The translations under genes and the position numbers were made by a program. This document shows positions 40,301 through 50,719 of a stretch of 64,000 nt of DNA, in pieces. Each line of letters starts with the position of its first letter. Position 1 is the first letter of the stretch. The stretch comes from Xiphophorus maculatus. Taxonomy: Eukaryota; Chordata; Actinopteri; Cyprinodontiformes; Poeciliidae. The notes below the pieces were generated by a model, which worked only from the letters and a program-made list of their open reading frames with translations, did no database searches and had not been told where the DNA came from. The stretch lies in the NCBI RefSeq assembly GCF_002775205.1, contig NC_036447.1, forward strand, positions 6,126,501-6,190,500, given 5' to 3'.

Positions 40301-43300
40301 GTCACTGGCCACCATGTTGAAACCAAACTCCTTAATGGACGCTTGGACGGAGTCTTTGTACTCTGGACCCAAAACAAACGGCTTGGCTCCCTCTCCGGGA
40401 CCATTAGGAACTCCTGGAGGTTCAGGTTCCTTAGGCTCAAAATTTCCCAGAACCCCTTTCTTCAGCACAGGACTGTTGTAGGCGTGTGTGTCTGGTTTGA
40501 ACGTCACATACTGCTGCTGGATGACCTGCTTCTGGTTAGGCTGCTGCCCCGCATCCTGAGGATTGTCTCCGCCTGGAGGTAGCAGCCAGAAACGACAGGA
40601 TTACATAAAGAACCAACACCAGGATTTCGCTTTGAAGTTCGTCCAAAGTCGCTTATTTCCTTATCAAACCCAAGCAACCGTTGTGAACCTTGATCTTTTT
40701 ACTGTCCTGTTTATGTTTTTAAAGGTGACCAATTATGCTTCCTTGATCAGGTTAGGATAGGCCTCTGGTTTCATTGGTTACACAAAACATGTCCATAACA
40801 TTTTTTGCACAGAATTTTTCCCAGATAATAATATTTTAATCTGGTCAGTTCAGCTCCTTTTCAGCTCCTTTCGGAATGAGATGTTTTAGGGCCTCTTGTC
40901 ATTTTAAATCTAAATTAGCTGCTTCTGGCCATGCCCCAACTCATCGCTTACACTCACAAGTAAAAATGGCTGAAAACAGATGCATAATTATACAGTCGTG
41001 CATCTTTGAAAAGCAGAAGTGGAGCCCCCTGCACAACCAATGGGAATGCAGCATGTAGTTTCTGAATGGTAAGTCAACAATGAAACACTTGTCTCTTCCA
41101 ACAGCCATTGTACAACACATACAGCTGACCAAACATGCTGGAGCTACGCTTGGGTTGCCAGGTAACAGGGATGGGTTCGATTGGGGTTGCCAGGTAACGG
41201 TACTGTGGCCGTTGAATGTGACTTAACAATCGGGAAGCTTTTGAAACGGCTCGTCTTCCAGACTCCACATTAACTTATTCTCAAAACTCGGATGGATGTT
41301 TTTTTTAAAGCTCTTAGATTGTTTTCACAACCTAAATGGAAGTTTAAAAAACAAAAAACAAAAACATGCAAAATATGTATTATGCATAATAGGTTCCCCT
41401 TTACCTTACAAGCAAGGCCGACTGGAACATATAAAATTTCTGTTTCCATACCTGAACTAGGCATCCAGAGTAAGTGTTAACTGAATCACTGCATTAAATG
41501 CTGATTTTAAGGTAAAATCTTAGTCAACTCACTAATGTTGTAATTACATGTTTACATTCAAAGTCTGGTTCTGGATGAGTTGATCCTTTAATTTTAGCTG
41601 GTCTGGAGTTTCAAAAGAAAACTCTGGCTCCGTCTGTCCTAAACACAAGCAGGATTTAATCCCCAACGATTATTACTCCATCTTATTACAATACAGCTGT
41701 CATGGTGGCTGCAATAAGTCTCAATCTGTTTACCGAGACCAAACCAACCTCAACCTAGGAGATAAGTTAATAGCAATTCCCCAACCGCTCTATGTCCCCA
41801 TCTAATGAAATATAAGAACAGATGAGAGCTGACATCTATCTGTCTGAAAGAAGTCATAAAGCCATCTAGGACTGAAACCATTAATCAGATTAATCGATTA
41901 TTGAAATAATTGTCATCTTATTTAGTAGCTGATTAATAGTTAACTGGAGAATACAGATTAAAAAGGGCCAGTTGCTAAAAGAACAATATACTTAAAGCAT
42001 TAATTAAGCCAAAGCTGTACAGAAAATACAAACATTTTGAGTTTAGGATAAAAAAACCTTTGTCTATAATTATATTCTATCCAGAACTCCACAAGCGTCA
42101 GTTTTAGCTTTACCTGGTTCAAATTATGTAAAGAAAATTCTCTTATTAAGCCTTTACTCAATTATTAATTTGTTAATTCAAATTAATTAACAGATTATCT
42201 CTACATTGTATTGATATCAAGTCAGGAAGAAACGGCTGAGCTTTTCACAATAAGTTAGAAGTATTTTTATTTTAGCTGCAGATGCATCCTTTTATAAAAA
42301 TGATCAAGCGGTCACTAAAGTAATGCTATATCATTGCATTTTAGGCAATCAAATATTTATTTATGGGTTGTTTATTTGCATCTTTTAATGTAGTTCTAAT
42401 ATTGTATAAAAAAGGTTTAAATAAAAAAAATCTTCAAAATGTGCCAAAAAAAGAAGAATCGATTAGTCGATTCATCATCAGAATAATCAATTACTAAAAT
42501 ATTTGTCAGTTGAAGCAGAATATCCTGGCATCCATTCATGACCTTAAGCTTAACAATGCTTCAGTTACAAAGCAGGATAAGAAATCCAAACCACACCTTG
42601 AAATGGGTTTGGAGTGGCCTAGTTAAAGTCTGGAATTAATGCTGATTGAGATTACACAGCTTAAATAGGCGTTTCAAAGAAAACTCTACAATGTAGCAGA
42701 GTAAATACAAAAAAAACGGGTCAAAATTCCTTCTCAGTGATGTAAAAGACATCATAACGTTGCTGGATGGAGGTTACCATCATCAGGGTGGACCAACCAG
42801 TTCCACCAGTCAATTCCTTATTCACATAATGAGTGGAGTCATCAATTGAAAACATTTTTTTATTTACTCTGGTTACCTGTGTCAACAGCTCACCCTATAA
42901 CGACAAGCGGACATAAACGGCACATGAAGTTCAATTATTTAAGAAAATACCCAATGAAGTAGACGCAGATAAGGCAAAAAAACAACAACTCGTAATTGTT
43001 CTGCTAAAACTGCAGCTATAATAATGGTAAAACCATACATTTGTAGCTCCAAAAGCAAAGTTCTCAGAGCTGATTTCAAAATGTAAGTAGGAGGATGTTT
43101 GTGTCTCACCGTGCTTCAGTCTGATGGAGTTCAGGTCGACTTCTACGCCTTCCACACGCGGCCACGGCACCACCGGTTTAAACTGATCGGCCAAGTCACC
43201 TTTGGGGAGAAAACTGTCATCCTGTTTGAGAAAAAAAAAAAACATGGTGAGGTCGTAAATAAACACAAATCTAAATGACAAAATATGTAAGCATGTAACC

Positions 43301-46300
43301 TCAGACAGCACTAAATGTTAGAACAGTTTACAGACAAGTTTGTGAAGAGAGACAAGAGTGAAATACAACCCAAGAACCACAAAAGGTTCTAGGATCATCC
43401 AGCCTGTCACAATAACAAATTTTACTGGATGATAAATTGTCCCAGGAGTAATCGCAATAAATGATCATATTGTTTTGAGACCATTTTCCAGTAACATAAT
43501 GATAAAACAATACAAGAACACAATCTCAAAGATCAATAAACTTTAAATTCTGATGAACATTTAACACTGAATTGGAAGACATTTTAAATCTAATAAAATA
43601 AATCAATCCAACATAAAAAATAAACAAAACAACAAATAAAATTAATTATGAAGTCTGTAAGTAAAGCTATCCTATTTTTGGTAGAAAAAGAGAGAAAAGA
43701 GACAGAAATTATATTCAATTATTGAGTTTGTTTTCATTTATCATACGGTTAATTGATTTACTGCTTATTGTGAGTGGGCTAACGACTGGTATAGTTTGTG
43801 AAAATTAAATTTTAATGAAGTTAGTAGCAGGGATTGTATTTCCAGGCTCACACAATTTCTCGCTAAAATCAAGCACTTTTCAAGGTAAGTTTTCAAGCTT
43901 TTCCAGCAACACACTTTGGAGATAAAAACACAAATAAACGAAAGAAGAAAATTTCAATTCACTATTAAATTTTATAATTTATTTTTGTTGTTAATATTGT
44001 ATTGTGACGATACACTAAATAGGAGGGACAAAATAAAATAAAACAAAATTTTATGTTTTGAAAATTCTCTCACACGCTCTCTATATGACTGGCTGGTCCA
44101 AGAACAAAACACAAATTTAAGAAAAATAGATCCACTAATTTCAACAACCTTAACATATAAAGTATAAAACCACTTTTATTTCGATTCTAAAATATCAAGC
44201 ACTTTCAAATGCTTTACAGAAATCAAGTATTTTCCAACCTTGAAAACACCTAATTGAAATACAACTATTTTCAAGTATTTCAAGGATCCTTACAAATGCT
44301 GCTAACTAATTAATCACATTTTAATCAATTAATCAACAAAATAAGCAACATTTCCAACTCAAAAACTATTTTTGCTGCTACAATATTGAATAAATAGACA
44401 CATGAGCTCAACAACAATAAAGATATTTATTGTTTTTGATCTGTTCAGATTATTCAATCATCAGATTAACACAAAGTGCTAAAATACACATTCATCTTTC
44501 GTGTATTTCAGGAACTCTGATTATTCATGTAACTTTTTTAGAAATGTGGACGCTGACCTTAGCGTTAGGGGGCGTCTCTGCTGCTGCAACATGTTTTGCA
44601 TATAAATGGTATTTTAGGCTGAAATAGCTTCAGTAATAGGCTAACTCCTACTAGAACAACTTGCACACAATAATAGTCTCTTCTGGCAAACCCATCAGAT
44701 CGTTTTATGAAGTAAAAATTAACCCCAGTGTGTCAAGAAGAGTAACTTTGTCTTCCATTGCTGTTTGCAGATGTCGCTTGTGCGTCAGATTTACAAGCGT
44801 ACCAGAAACACAACACAAAGGTTCCAGCTTGGGATTTTTGAATGTAAAAAAAAGATGAAGATTTTTAAAATATATGTAATTCACTAATAGAATAAAAATG
44901 TACATGTTAAAGTTCCAACAACATGCTTCCTGTTGCTATGGCGGCAGATGAGACATAATGTGGACAGGATGTGGCACTAAACACACCAGTCTAGCGTAGT
45001 TGTTTTGTTTGTTTTTTTCTCTACACACACCTTTACAAACAGGTGTTCCCACATCACTCCTTCTCAAGCTGGTGTACAGAAAGGCGTGACTTGAAAACAT
45101 TCCTTACAGAAATGGCTAGAGTGATTGGTGTTTTAAAAAATCCTTTTTTTAGAAAAGATTTTTAATACACTGGAGTAGATACGATTAAATGTCTAGAAAA
45201 AAAACTCAGAAGATAAGAAAGTTTGAAGGCCTTTTGTCTTGTCTGGTGAGTGGAGGAGACTTAATTAATTTATAGCCTTTCATAAGCATTTTAATAATCT
45301 GCTCTTCATACTAAGTTCCAATGTGATGAGCAACATTTAATTTCACAACAATCAGAAATGAAAGTTGAAGAATTTAAATTTTCAATGCTGGCAAAGTTTT
45401 GTCCATGGAAACTTGAAAAGTAAAGTATCAACCATTCCTTAAAGGTCCAACCGATAGAAAACTATAATTAAAAGTTGAGCCACAGCCCCACTAAACAAGC
45501 CTTACTTGTTCACCTGTTTGGATGAACAATGGCTTTATAAATATACCAGACAGATGTGAGACAACTAGAGCTGCATCGATTAATTGATCCAGATTTCCTT
45601 CATTTTCAGTGATTCCTGCATGTAAATACGATTTTATCTACCTTTGCTAAACTGACCCGCCCACCTGGTGACGTCTGCACACGTGCGGTTAAAGATGCAG
45701 TATTATCTGTTCTCCAGGCACATAAAGCCATTTTAGAGCATAATCAAGTAACTTTTACCTTCAGTTGGTATAAAAATGCTATACATGTCAAATATGACTC
45801 AAAAGAAATTTTACTGATTTCACGCCCTGAAATTGGGCCTCTGTCTCTTTAAGAAACTCCTGCTCTTTCTGAAACTCCGCTATCAGGAAGTTATCACAAC
45901 ATGACTCCTCTTTTAACCCTTTAACATTTGTACCAGTGTTTCATTGAGAAGTAGCTCATACAGTGAGCTCAGCAGATGTGCAGTCTGACCAGGTGTTTGC
46001 TATTTGCTGCTGGAAAATCGCAATGTCAGCTTTTTTACTCAATATTTTGCAGCCGTAAATTCCTGGTTTACTGTGACACTCTGCTCAGATTTTTCTGAAT
46101 GTTACTTCCAATCAGCACTTCTGAGTTGGTGTCCTTCCGTACTTTAGAAGTACATCAACTCAGTGAATCTTGAAATTAAGAAATCTCACGGCTGTTTGTT
46201 TCTTAACCTGATCTCCGTAACAAACTCACCATCGCATTTCAAATCCAAACTCACAACTCATCTGTTTACACTAGCTTAACCATCTGATCACAACTGCAGT

Positions 46301-47163
46301 GTTATTGTTATTGTATATTAATGTTGATGATTTAAGATGACCTTGAGTCAATATTCACTCTCACTATTTCAACTAAATATTAAGTTTTCTTACTATTAAG
46401 TTATGGTAATGATAGGTACAGTAGGTTTGGCTTTCTTTTTCACCCCTTTTTCACTACTCCATTATTTTCTAAAAGATTTCTAGCTGCTGTACTGGTACTT
46501 GTGTAGAAATATAGTTTGGTAAATTACAACTCAGTACATCCGATTGGTTTAATTTAATTTATTGATCTGCAATATCAATTGATTTCTAAAATAAACTACA
46601 GTAACATTACGATTTTATGATAATCTGATTAATCCATTGTGACAATAATTCATCTGATTATGTAACTACAACAGCATATTCGTTTAAAAAAACAATGCTA
46701 AACTTTCACTTGGCTACTTCTGATCAGAAGTTCGTTAAATGCAGCCAGCTCACTTCCGCCTGTTGAGGATCCGTGACTTTAAACGTGGTGACATGTACGG
46801 ATGTGGATCCTGGATTGTTGGGAAGGGATGCACCTGGAAGTCCAAATGCGTTTCATTTCCACCAGCAGTTAAGTTATAAACGCATCCCAGCAAAACTAGA
46901 GTTACCAACAAATGCAATAACTGTCCAGTTGTGGGAACAAGCTAACGAGGACGCATAAATCAACGCCACACCGGGTTAACTCGACATGCACTGGTCGCTC
47001 TGTAGCAAGTGTCACTGTTTGGTGCGATTTAGCTTCTTACCTTTTTCCTGAACGGGTTGTCGTCGCTTGGCTTTGGAGAAAGAGACGACCAGAGTACCAC
47101 CAAACCTAAAAACGTCCCAATGACCAGTAAGCTCCGCAGAAGGAATCCCACTTTCAGCCTCAT
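25322..47163 (-). CDS. galnt7: Polypeptide N-acetylgalactosaminyltransferase 7 (GALNT7)
   Basis: Minus strand. Exons: 47041-47163, 43110-43221, 40257-40572, 36274-36440, 35944-36074, 33221-33300, one of 32265-32447 or 31835-32017, 30655-30772, 29645-29767, 29313-29428, 27771-27873, 27578-27676, 26741-26866, 26611-26641, 25322-25428. Phases agree throughout: 1935 nt, 644 aa with one copy of exon 7 (human 657). It is a Golgi type II enzyme that adds GalNAc from UDP-GalNAc to Ser/Thr, and the family member GALNT7 prefers already glycosylated peptides. Seen: cytosolic MRLK, membrane anchor about 7-27, [30 protein letters not shown], metal-binding D-A-H about 289-291, WGGEN about 400-404, VGH about 426-428, and a C-terminal ricin-type lectin domain ([28 protein letters not shown]) ending IVAV. 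The start ATG matches the mammalian N-terminus MRLK. Confidence 0.97.
25429..26610 (-). other. galnt7: galnt7 last intron
   Basis: No exon. It contains GCTAATATTAGC-type inverted repeats (about 25600-25665) and a palindromic MITE of family D (about 26050-26399, right end TTTGTGTTTTTGCAGTG). Confidence 0.6.
28783..29187. mobile_element. palindromic MITE family D (CACTGTAAAAACAC ends)
   Basis: The left end CACTGTAAAAACACAAAATC and right end GACTTTGTGTTTTTGCAC are inverted, and the whole element folds back on itself (TCAGCAAGATACA.. against TTGCTGAAAAGTTAC). Other copies: about 23660-23960, 26050-26399, 49745-50682 (interrupted) and 53860-54150. Confidence 0.65.
29859..30632. mobile_element. 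hAT-like element (GGGCTGGGCAATA ends)
   Basis: AGGGCTGGGCAAT at the left and ATTGCCCAGCCCT at the right are perfect inverted termini. The AT-rich interior of about 0.77 kb has no transposase frame. It lies between galnt7 exons 8 and 9. Confidence 0.6.
31079..31528. mobile_element. TTAA-flanked MITE, family C copy 1
   Basis: TTAA at 31075-31078 and 31529-31532 flanks an element with ends AGGTGACCTACTGTGC and GCATAATACGTCCCCT. It carries GTTGCTAGGTAAC (31321-31333). Confidence 0.7.
31835..32017 (-). CDS. galnt7: galnt7 exon 7b (alternative copy of duplicated exon)
   Basis: This 183-nt exon is bounded by TGTGTCAG (acceptor) and GTACAAAT (donor) on the gene strand. Phases are identical to exon 7a. 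It encodes [56 protein letters not shown] and TEPYR. It matches 7a at about 43 of 60 residues. It retains the GGGDE and [13 protein letters not shown] cores seen in mammalian GALNT7, so it may be the ancestral-type copy. Both copies have intact frames and splice sites, and an intron of 247 bp separates them. In the mature protein it would occupy about residues 310-370, between the DxH metal site and the WGGEN motif. Inclusion of both copies would not shift the frame, so exclusivity is inferred and not forced. Confidence 0.9.
32265..32447 (-). CDS. galnt7: galnt7 exon 7a (alternative copy of duplicated exon)
   Basis: This 183-nt exon has acceptor TACATGTAG and donor GTACATAT on the gene strand. 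It encodes [56 protein letters not shown] and TEPYR. It lies 5' of 7b in the transcript. Differences from 7b cluster in two places: the loop after PLID (YIDGNEYTM against SIHGQRFNI), where 7a is acidic and 7b basic, and the SQKEKAT / GDREKNL helix. The invariant catalytic-fold residues are kept. This pattern is typical of duplicated alternative exons under purifying selection. Confidence 0.9.
33436..33794. mobile_element. hAT MITE (TAGGGGTGCACCGAT ends)
   Basis: It begins TAGGGGTGCACCGATTTATC and ends with a decayed complement (TACACTCCAA). An 8-bp target duplication is visible: CTCAGTAC (33428-33435) against CTCAGTTC (33795-33802). It lies in galnt7 intron 5. Confidence 0.7.
34153..35289. 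mobile_element. hAT element, about 1.1 kb, with 8-bp target duplication
   Basis: Termini CAGGGATGCTCAAAC and ATTGAGCACCCCTG are inverted. The flanks CTCTACAT (34145-34152) and CTTTAGAT (35290-35297) match at 6 of 8 positions, as expected for hAT. The interior holds a (CT)10 run (34761-34780) and a near-perfect X-box palindrome GTTGCCGTGGCAAC (34800-34813). No transposase remains. Confidence 0.7.
36543..37193. mobile_element. TTAA-flanked MITE, family C copy 2
   Basis: TTAA at 36539-36542 and 37194-37197. The interior is shared with 31079-31528 and 40723-41400. It contains two X-box-like motifs (36926-36938, 36958-36970). Confidence 0.65.
37457..37571. repeat. 32-bp tandem repeat with CCAAT boxes
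   Basis: Three full units of 32 bp (37457, 37489, 37521) and a partial fourth at 37553. Each full unit contains the palindrome CTCTATAGAG and an AGCCAATCAGA CCAAT box (CCAAT at 37473, 37505, 37537). It is located in the large galnt7 intron 3. Confidence 0.9.
39690..40130. mobile_element. GC-rich island, candidate solo LTR
   Basis: Its base composition contrasts with the AT-rich surroundings. It contains a polyadenylation-type CAATAAACTC (about 40073-40082) followed by TCTTCTCATCTCCGTCTGAG, resembling the R-U5 end of fish Gypsy-type LTRs. No flanking duplication or internal gag/pol was found, so the LTR call is tentative. Confidence 0.35.
40723..41400. mobile_element. TTAA-flanked MITE, family C copy 3
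   Basis: TTAA at 40719-40722; TTAC at 41401-41404 on the right. Ends are AGGTGACCAATTATGC and GCATAATAGGTTCCCCT. It holds two GTTGCCAGGTAAC motifs (41154-41166, 41186-41198). Confidence 0.65.
41470..43109 (-). other. galnt7: galnt7 intron, no exon seen
   Basis: AT-rich intron with fragments of a repeat bearing GATTAATCGATTATTGAAAT-type sequence (about 41890 and 42450-42510). The same wording recurs near 17510, 21170, 27200, 39330-39640 and 46580-46660. It is a common fish hAT-type terminal sequence (AGTTGCAGC-type ends). No coding exon is supported. Confidence 0.5.
43395..43785. mobile_element. hAT-type MITE (CCTGTCACAATAAC family)
   Basis: Left CCAGCCTGTCACAATAAC and right TTACTGCTTATTGTGAGTGG form inverted ends. 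Shares AACATTTAACACTG and GGAAGACATTTTAAAT with the copy at 55504-55884. It lies between galnt7 exons 1 and 2. Confidence 0.6.
45693..46020. mobile_element. TTAA MITE, family B copy 2 (truncated)
   Basis: TTAA at 45689-45692, then AGATGCAGTATTATCTG. It shares GGGCCTCTGTCTCTTTAAGA with the copy at 4998-5572. The right end is not preserved. Confidence 0.55.
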
Positions 47164-47500
47164 ACTGGAAGCCCCTTTCCTCTTTCACTTCTTCCTCCCA
47201 GCAGCAAACTAAGCTAAGCTGGTCCCCGTCCGCGCAGTTTAACCGGCTACAGCAGACAACCAACAGCTCTCTGTCTGCTGCTGTAAAATAAAATAAATAT
47301 GAGTTCAATGGGAACGAGTCTTCCCGCTGTTGCCGCGGTTCGTTCTCGGACAGGTTATTTCCTGTTATCGCCTGTCTGTTCTGGTACCCGGCCTGACTCT
47401 TCCGGTGTAACAACCCGGTCCTTCTCTAAGGTTCCTGTTGCTGGCCGATGGGAGTATCTGAGCCCGAAAAAGGAGGAGGAACCTGGCCAACAATAATAAA
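47164..47500 (-). promoter_or_regulatory. galnt7: galnt7 5'UTR / promoter region
   Basis: GC- and CpG-richer stretch immediately upstream of the galnt7 ATG, consistent with a CpG-type promoter. No TATA box seen. Position only; the start site is unknown. Confidence 0.4.
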
Positions 47501-49591
47501 AATAACTATTTTTACTGACAGTTATAATAGTTATGTTGTTGAGGAATTGGAAACAATTCACAATACAGGCAATAGGTATTTTATTTGTACAACGCTTTTT
47601 TCATAACTTCCTCTGAATTAATAAATTATTACCTACCTAACCTAAATTAGGTAGGTTAAAAAATCAGACATTTTACAGGAGTGAAGCAAAATTATTTAGT
47701 TGTTATTTATTATTATTTATGTTTATTGCTGTAATTTAGCAAAGATGTGCTTTGATAAAATTAGACTAAGATTGAGTTTATTAGCAATAAATAAATAAAT
47801 TGGATAGATGTATATGTGTGTGTTGTAATTATTCTCAATTAATTGCACTGCTTTTATTTTCGTATTATTCGTATTAATTGTGAATAGTCTGTTGATTTCT
47901 TTGTACTTTTTTTATTGTTATCCTACTGCGCATACCTTTGCATCAGAGTATGCTACTTTTGATAATTGCACAATATTATATTGTGCCCTGACTGTACAGT
48001 ATATTATCCTTAATATTGTTTTATGTATTTGTATATATAAAAGGATCCCAGCACTGAGTCCCGTGGCATGGAAAATGTGTACAAACAGGAATAAGTTCGA
48101 CTTATGCTGTTTCTTAATCTATACATTTAATAGAAATCAGGAATCTTTTCTAATCTGTGAGGTTACAAACAAGTGTTAAGTTAGTAATAAATCTATATTT
48201 TTATGTTTTCTTGTCAATAGATATTATATATAATTGACGTTTCATTGGTTCAGAAGGCTTTCAAGCTCAATTACAGCAAAATCCATGATTGTACTTTTAA
48301 ATTATTAACTTAAAGATCTGACGTTAGAAATGTAGCTATATGGTTTGTGAAGCTGAGTAAAGCTTCTGGTACATTGAGAGTAACAGTTTGCTGTCAATGA
48401 AATATTGTAGAAATGTGAGTATTGGAAAAGTTGTTCTTCAGCAAATTGTCTGCTTTTGTTTGCTCAGGTGCATGCTGGGTTTTTAAAGAACAAACACAAA
48501 AGGAAATCGCCCTGAAAATGAAATGAAAGGCTGTGGTTCCTGTTATACCCAGGCTTCTTGTTGTAACGTATATTTAATTGTTTGCTGTAAAATAGGTCTT
48601 CTGGACCTCTATCTTTTATTTACTGTTTTGGGAATAAGTTGGTTCTGTGCCTCAGGGTGTGGCTTTTGTTTGAGCTGATTGTTCAAGAATAAAGAGAGCT
48701 AAGCACCATAATTACTGATCTCTGCAGCAGGATCCAAGATCCAGGATCGGTTCATGCTCAACCTGCTGCAGTACACAGAGCTCTCTGCTCGTTCTCAGGA
48801 CGTCAATCAAAACAAAGTGGAGAACTTTGTATTGGAGAAGCAACCAGGAATAATAATTTTTAAAAAAGGATTTAAAATAACTTTACTGAAAACTCAAAAA
48901 ATCCACAAATAAAACTGATTTAAAAAATAACTCTAAAATATAATATTTGAAAATGAAACAGACTGGATTATGTTCCTGATGACCCTTAGGACAGTCAAGA
49001 ACTTTTTAAACATAAAAAATTATATAAAACAAAATCTAATGATGTACTTTGATGTATAATCTTTTTATTATAATTATTTATGTTTGTATGTCTGTTATCA
49101 TCTTTTCATAACTGTGTAGAGTAATAGCTGAAATATTGCACCAAAGTTTAACACTGCAGTCAAACAACCTTTATGAAATAAAAACATTATTTATTCGATT
49201 CATTTCAAGTCCAGTTCACAATAATCTGCCATTTGAATTCAATGTACAGTTTAAATAATCTCCTTTAGTTGAAGTAATAAAAGACAGATAGTGGTTCATT
49301 GCATCCAATAAAATACTCTAAATCTTGTAATCTCACAAATATAAATTATTTACTGGCATTACATTAGCATGGTATGCAGACACACATGTTGGAAATGTTT
49401 CCAATTCCAGCAGCATTGACATTCACAAAATTATTCATAAATAACATTGAGGTAAAGATATTATGGTTATTGGCTGTGAAAACATTTTTCAGCAAAATTG
49501 TGGAAATAGTTAGTGCAGTCGTTCCTAAAGATTTTCTGTGCCCCCTATAGATTACAATAGGGACAGTCTCCGATGTGTGTTCCCCGGGGGA

Positions 49592-49607
49592 GGGGGGGGG
49601 GGGGGGG
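49592..49607. repeat. poly-G tract (16 G)
   Basis: Uninterrupted G16 preceded by CCCCGGGGGA. Strong G-quadruplex potential on + strand; also a place where assemblies miscount bases. Confidence 0.9.
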
Positions 49608-49744
49608 TTAGTGCATCATATGTGGGAGCTTGATGTGCAACTTCAGGGTGCAAACTGTTCCTTTATCCGCTTGAATCCATGGTGACATGTTGACAGGAAA
49701 TACTAGCTGGATTAATTATATCTAGACTGGAAGGACACAACATT

Positions 49745-50682
49745 TTTAGACACTTTTTGGTCTAGATTATAATGCAAATATCTCAGTACATACGAAATTA
49801 AATAAAACTAACTTACAAGATAGGAACTTGTCTTAAAGAGGCAGTATTAAGAAAATGTGACTTTATATCTTGTTATAATGTAATTTTTTAAAAATCAAAA
49901 TCATACTTGGAGTGCTGCCTTAATTATTTCATGCATAACTGAGAAATCCTTTCATCACCATGACAACCATTCAGCTGTGCAAAATGCCTGGTTGGACCTA
50001 GCCCCGCCTTCGGGACGCAGCTCCTCCTCTGAGCTGCAGTTTACAAGCTTCTGCCTCATAGAGCAGGCCTCCCGTACAACTGTCAGATCCTTCAGACTAG
50101 CCAGCAGTAATTAGCAAACACCTGGTGGAACTCAGCTGAGCTCATTGTATGAGCTACTTCCCAGTGCAACGCTGGTAAAAACGTTGTTAAAGGGTTAATA
50201 GAGAAGCCATGTTGTGATGATCCACTGTAGCCGGAGTTTCACAAAGAGCAAGACTTTTTAAAGAGGCAGAGGCCCAATTTCAAGGCGTTAAATTAGGACG
50301 TAAAATTTCTTTTGAGTCAAATTTGACATATATATCATTTTTATAACAACTAAAGTTAACACAGTTAGTTGATGGTGCTATAAAATGGCACTAGTTGCCT
50401 GGAAAATACATAATATTGCCCTATTAAGTCAACAATTCCTAAATTTTGATGAAAAAGTACTAGTTATGAGTGAAATAACATGGGAAAAATGTCTTGAAGT
50501 ACTTATCACTAGTACTTTTTCATTAATATTACGAACTTACATAGAAGAAGCTGCTACTTCTTGCTGAAAATGTACTAAAAAGTTACTTCTAAGTCAGTTT
50601 TGTCTTATTTCAGGTGTACTGAGATATTTGCACTAGAAACTAGACCAAAAATACTTGCCAACATTTTCTGTTTTTGCATTGG
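49745..50682. mobile_element. family D MITE split by a family B insertion
   Basis: The outer element begins near ACTTTTTGGTCTAGATT and ends TTTTCTGTTTTTGCATTG. Removing 49837-50423 plus one TTAA rejoins AACTTGTCTTAAGTCAAC, matching the uninterrupted family D copies (AACTTGTTTTAAGT). This gives relative ages: D inserted first, B later. Confidence 0.65.
49837..50423 (-). mobile_element. TTAA-flanked MITE, family B copy 3 (nested)
   Basis: TTAA at 49833-49836 and 50424-50427. Ends AGAGGCAGTATTAAG and ATAATATTGCCCTA are inverted. It is in opposite orientation to the copy at 4998-5572 and is complete. Confidence 0.75.
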
Positions 50683-50719
50683 AGACACAAAACTACAAGA
50701 GAGCATGCAGCCTATGGCT

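Larger units (their letters stand above)
47501..50719. other. intergenic region galnt7-asb5
   Basis: AT-rich and repeat-bearing. A coding-like frame at about 48728-48910 (reads GSKIQDRFMLNLLQYTELSA and on) follows an AATAAAGAG-containing stretch. I recognise no gene. A run of 16 G occurs at 49592-49607 and a nested MITE pair at 49745-50682. Confidence 0.45.
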
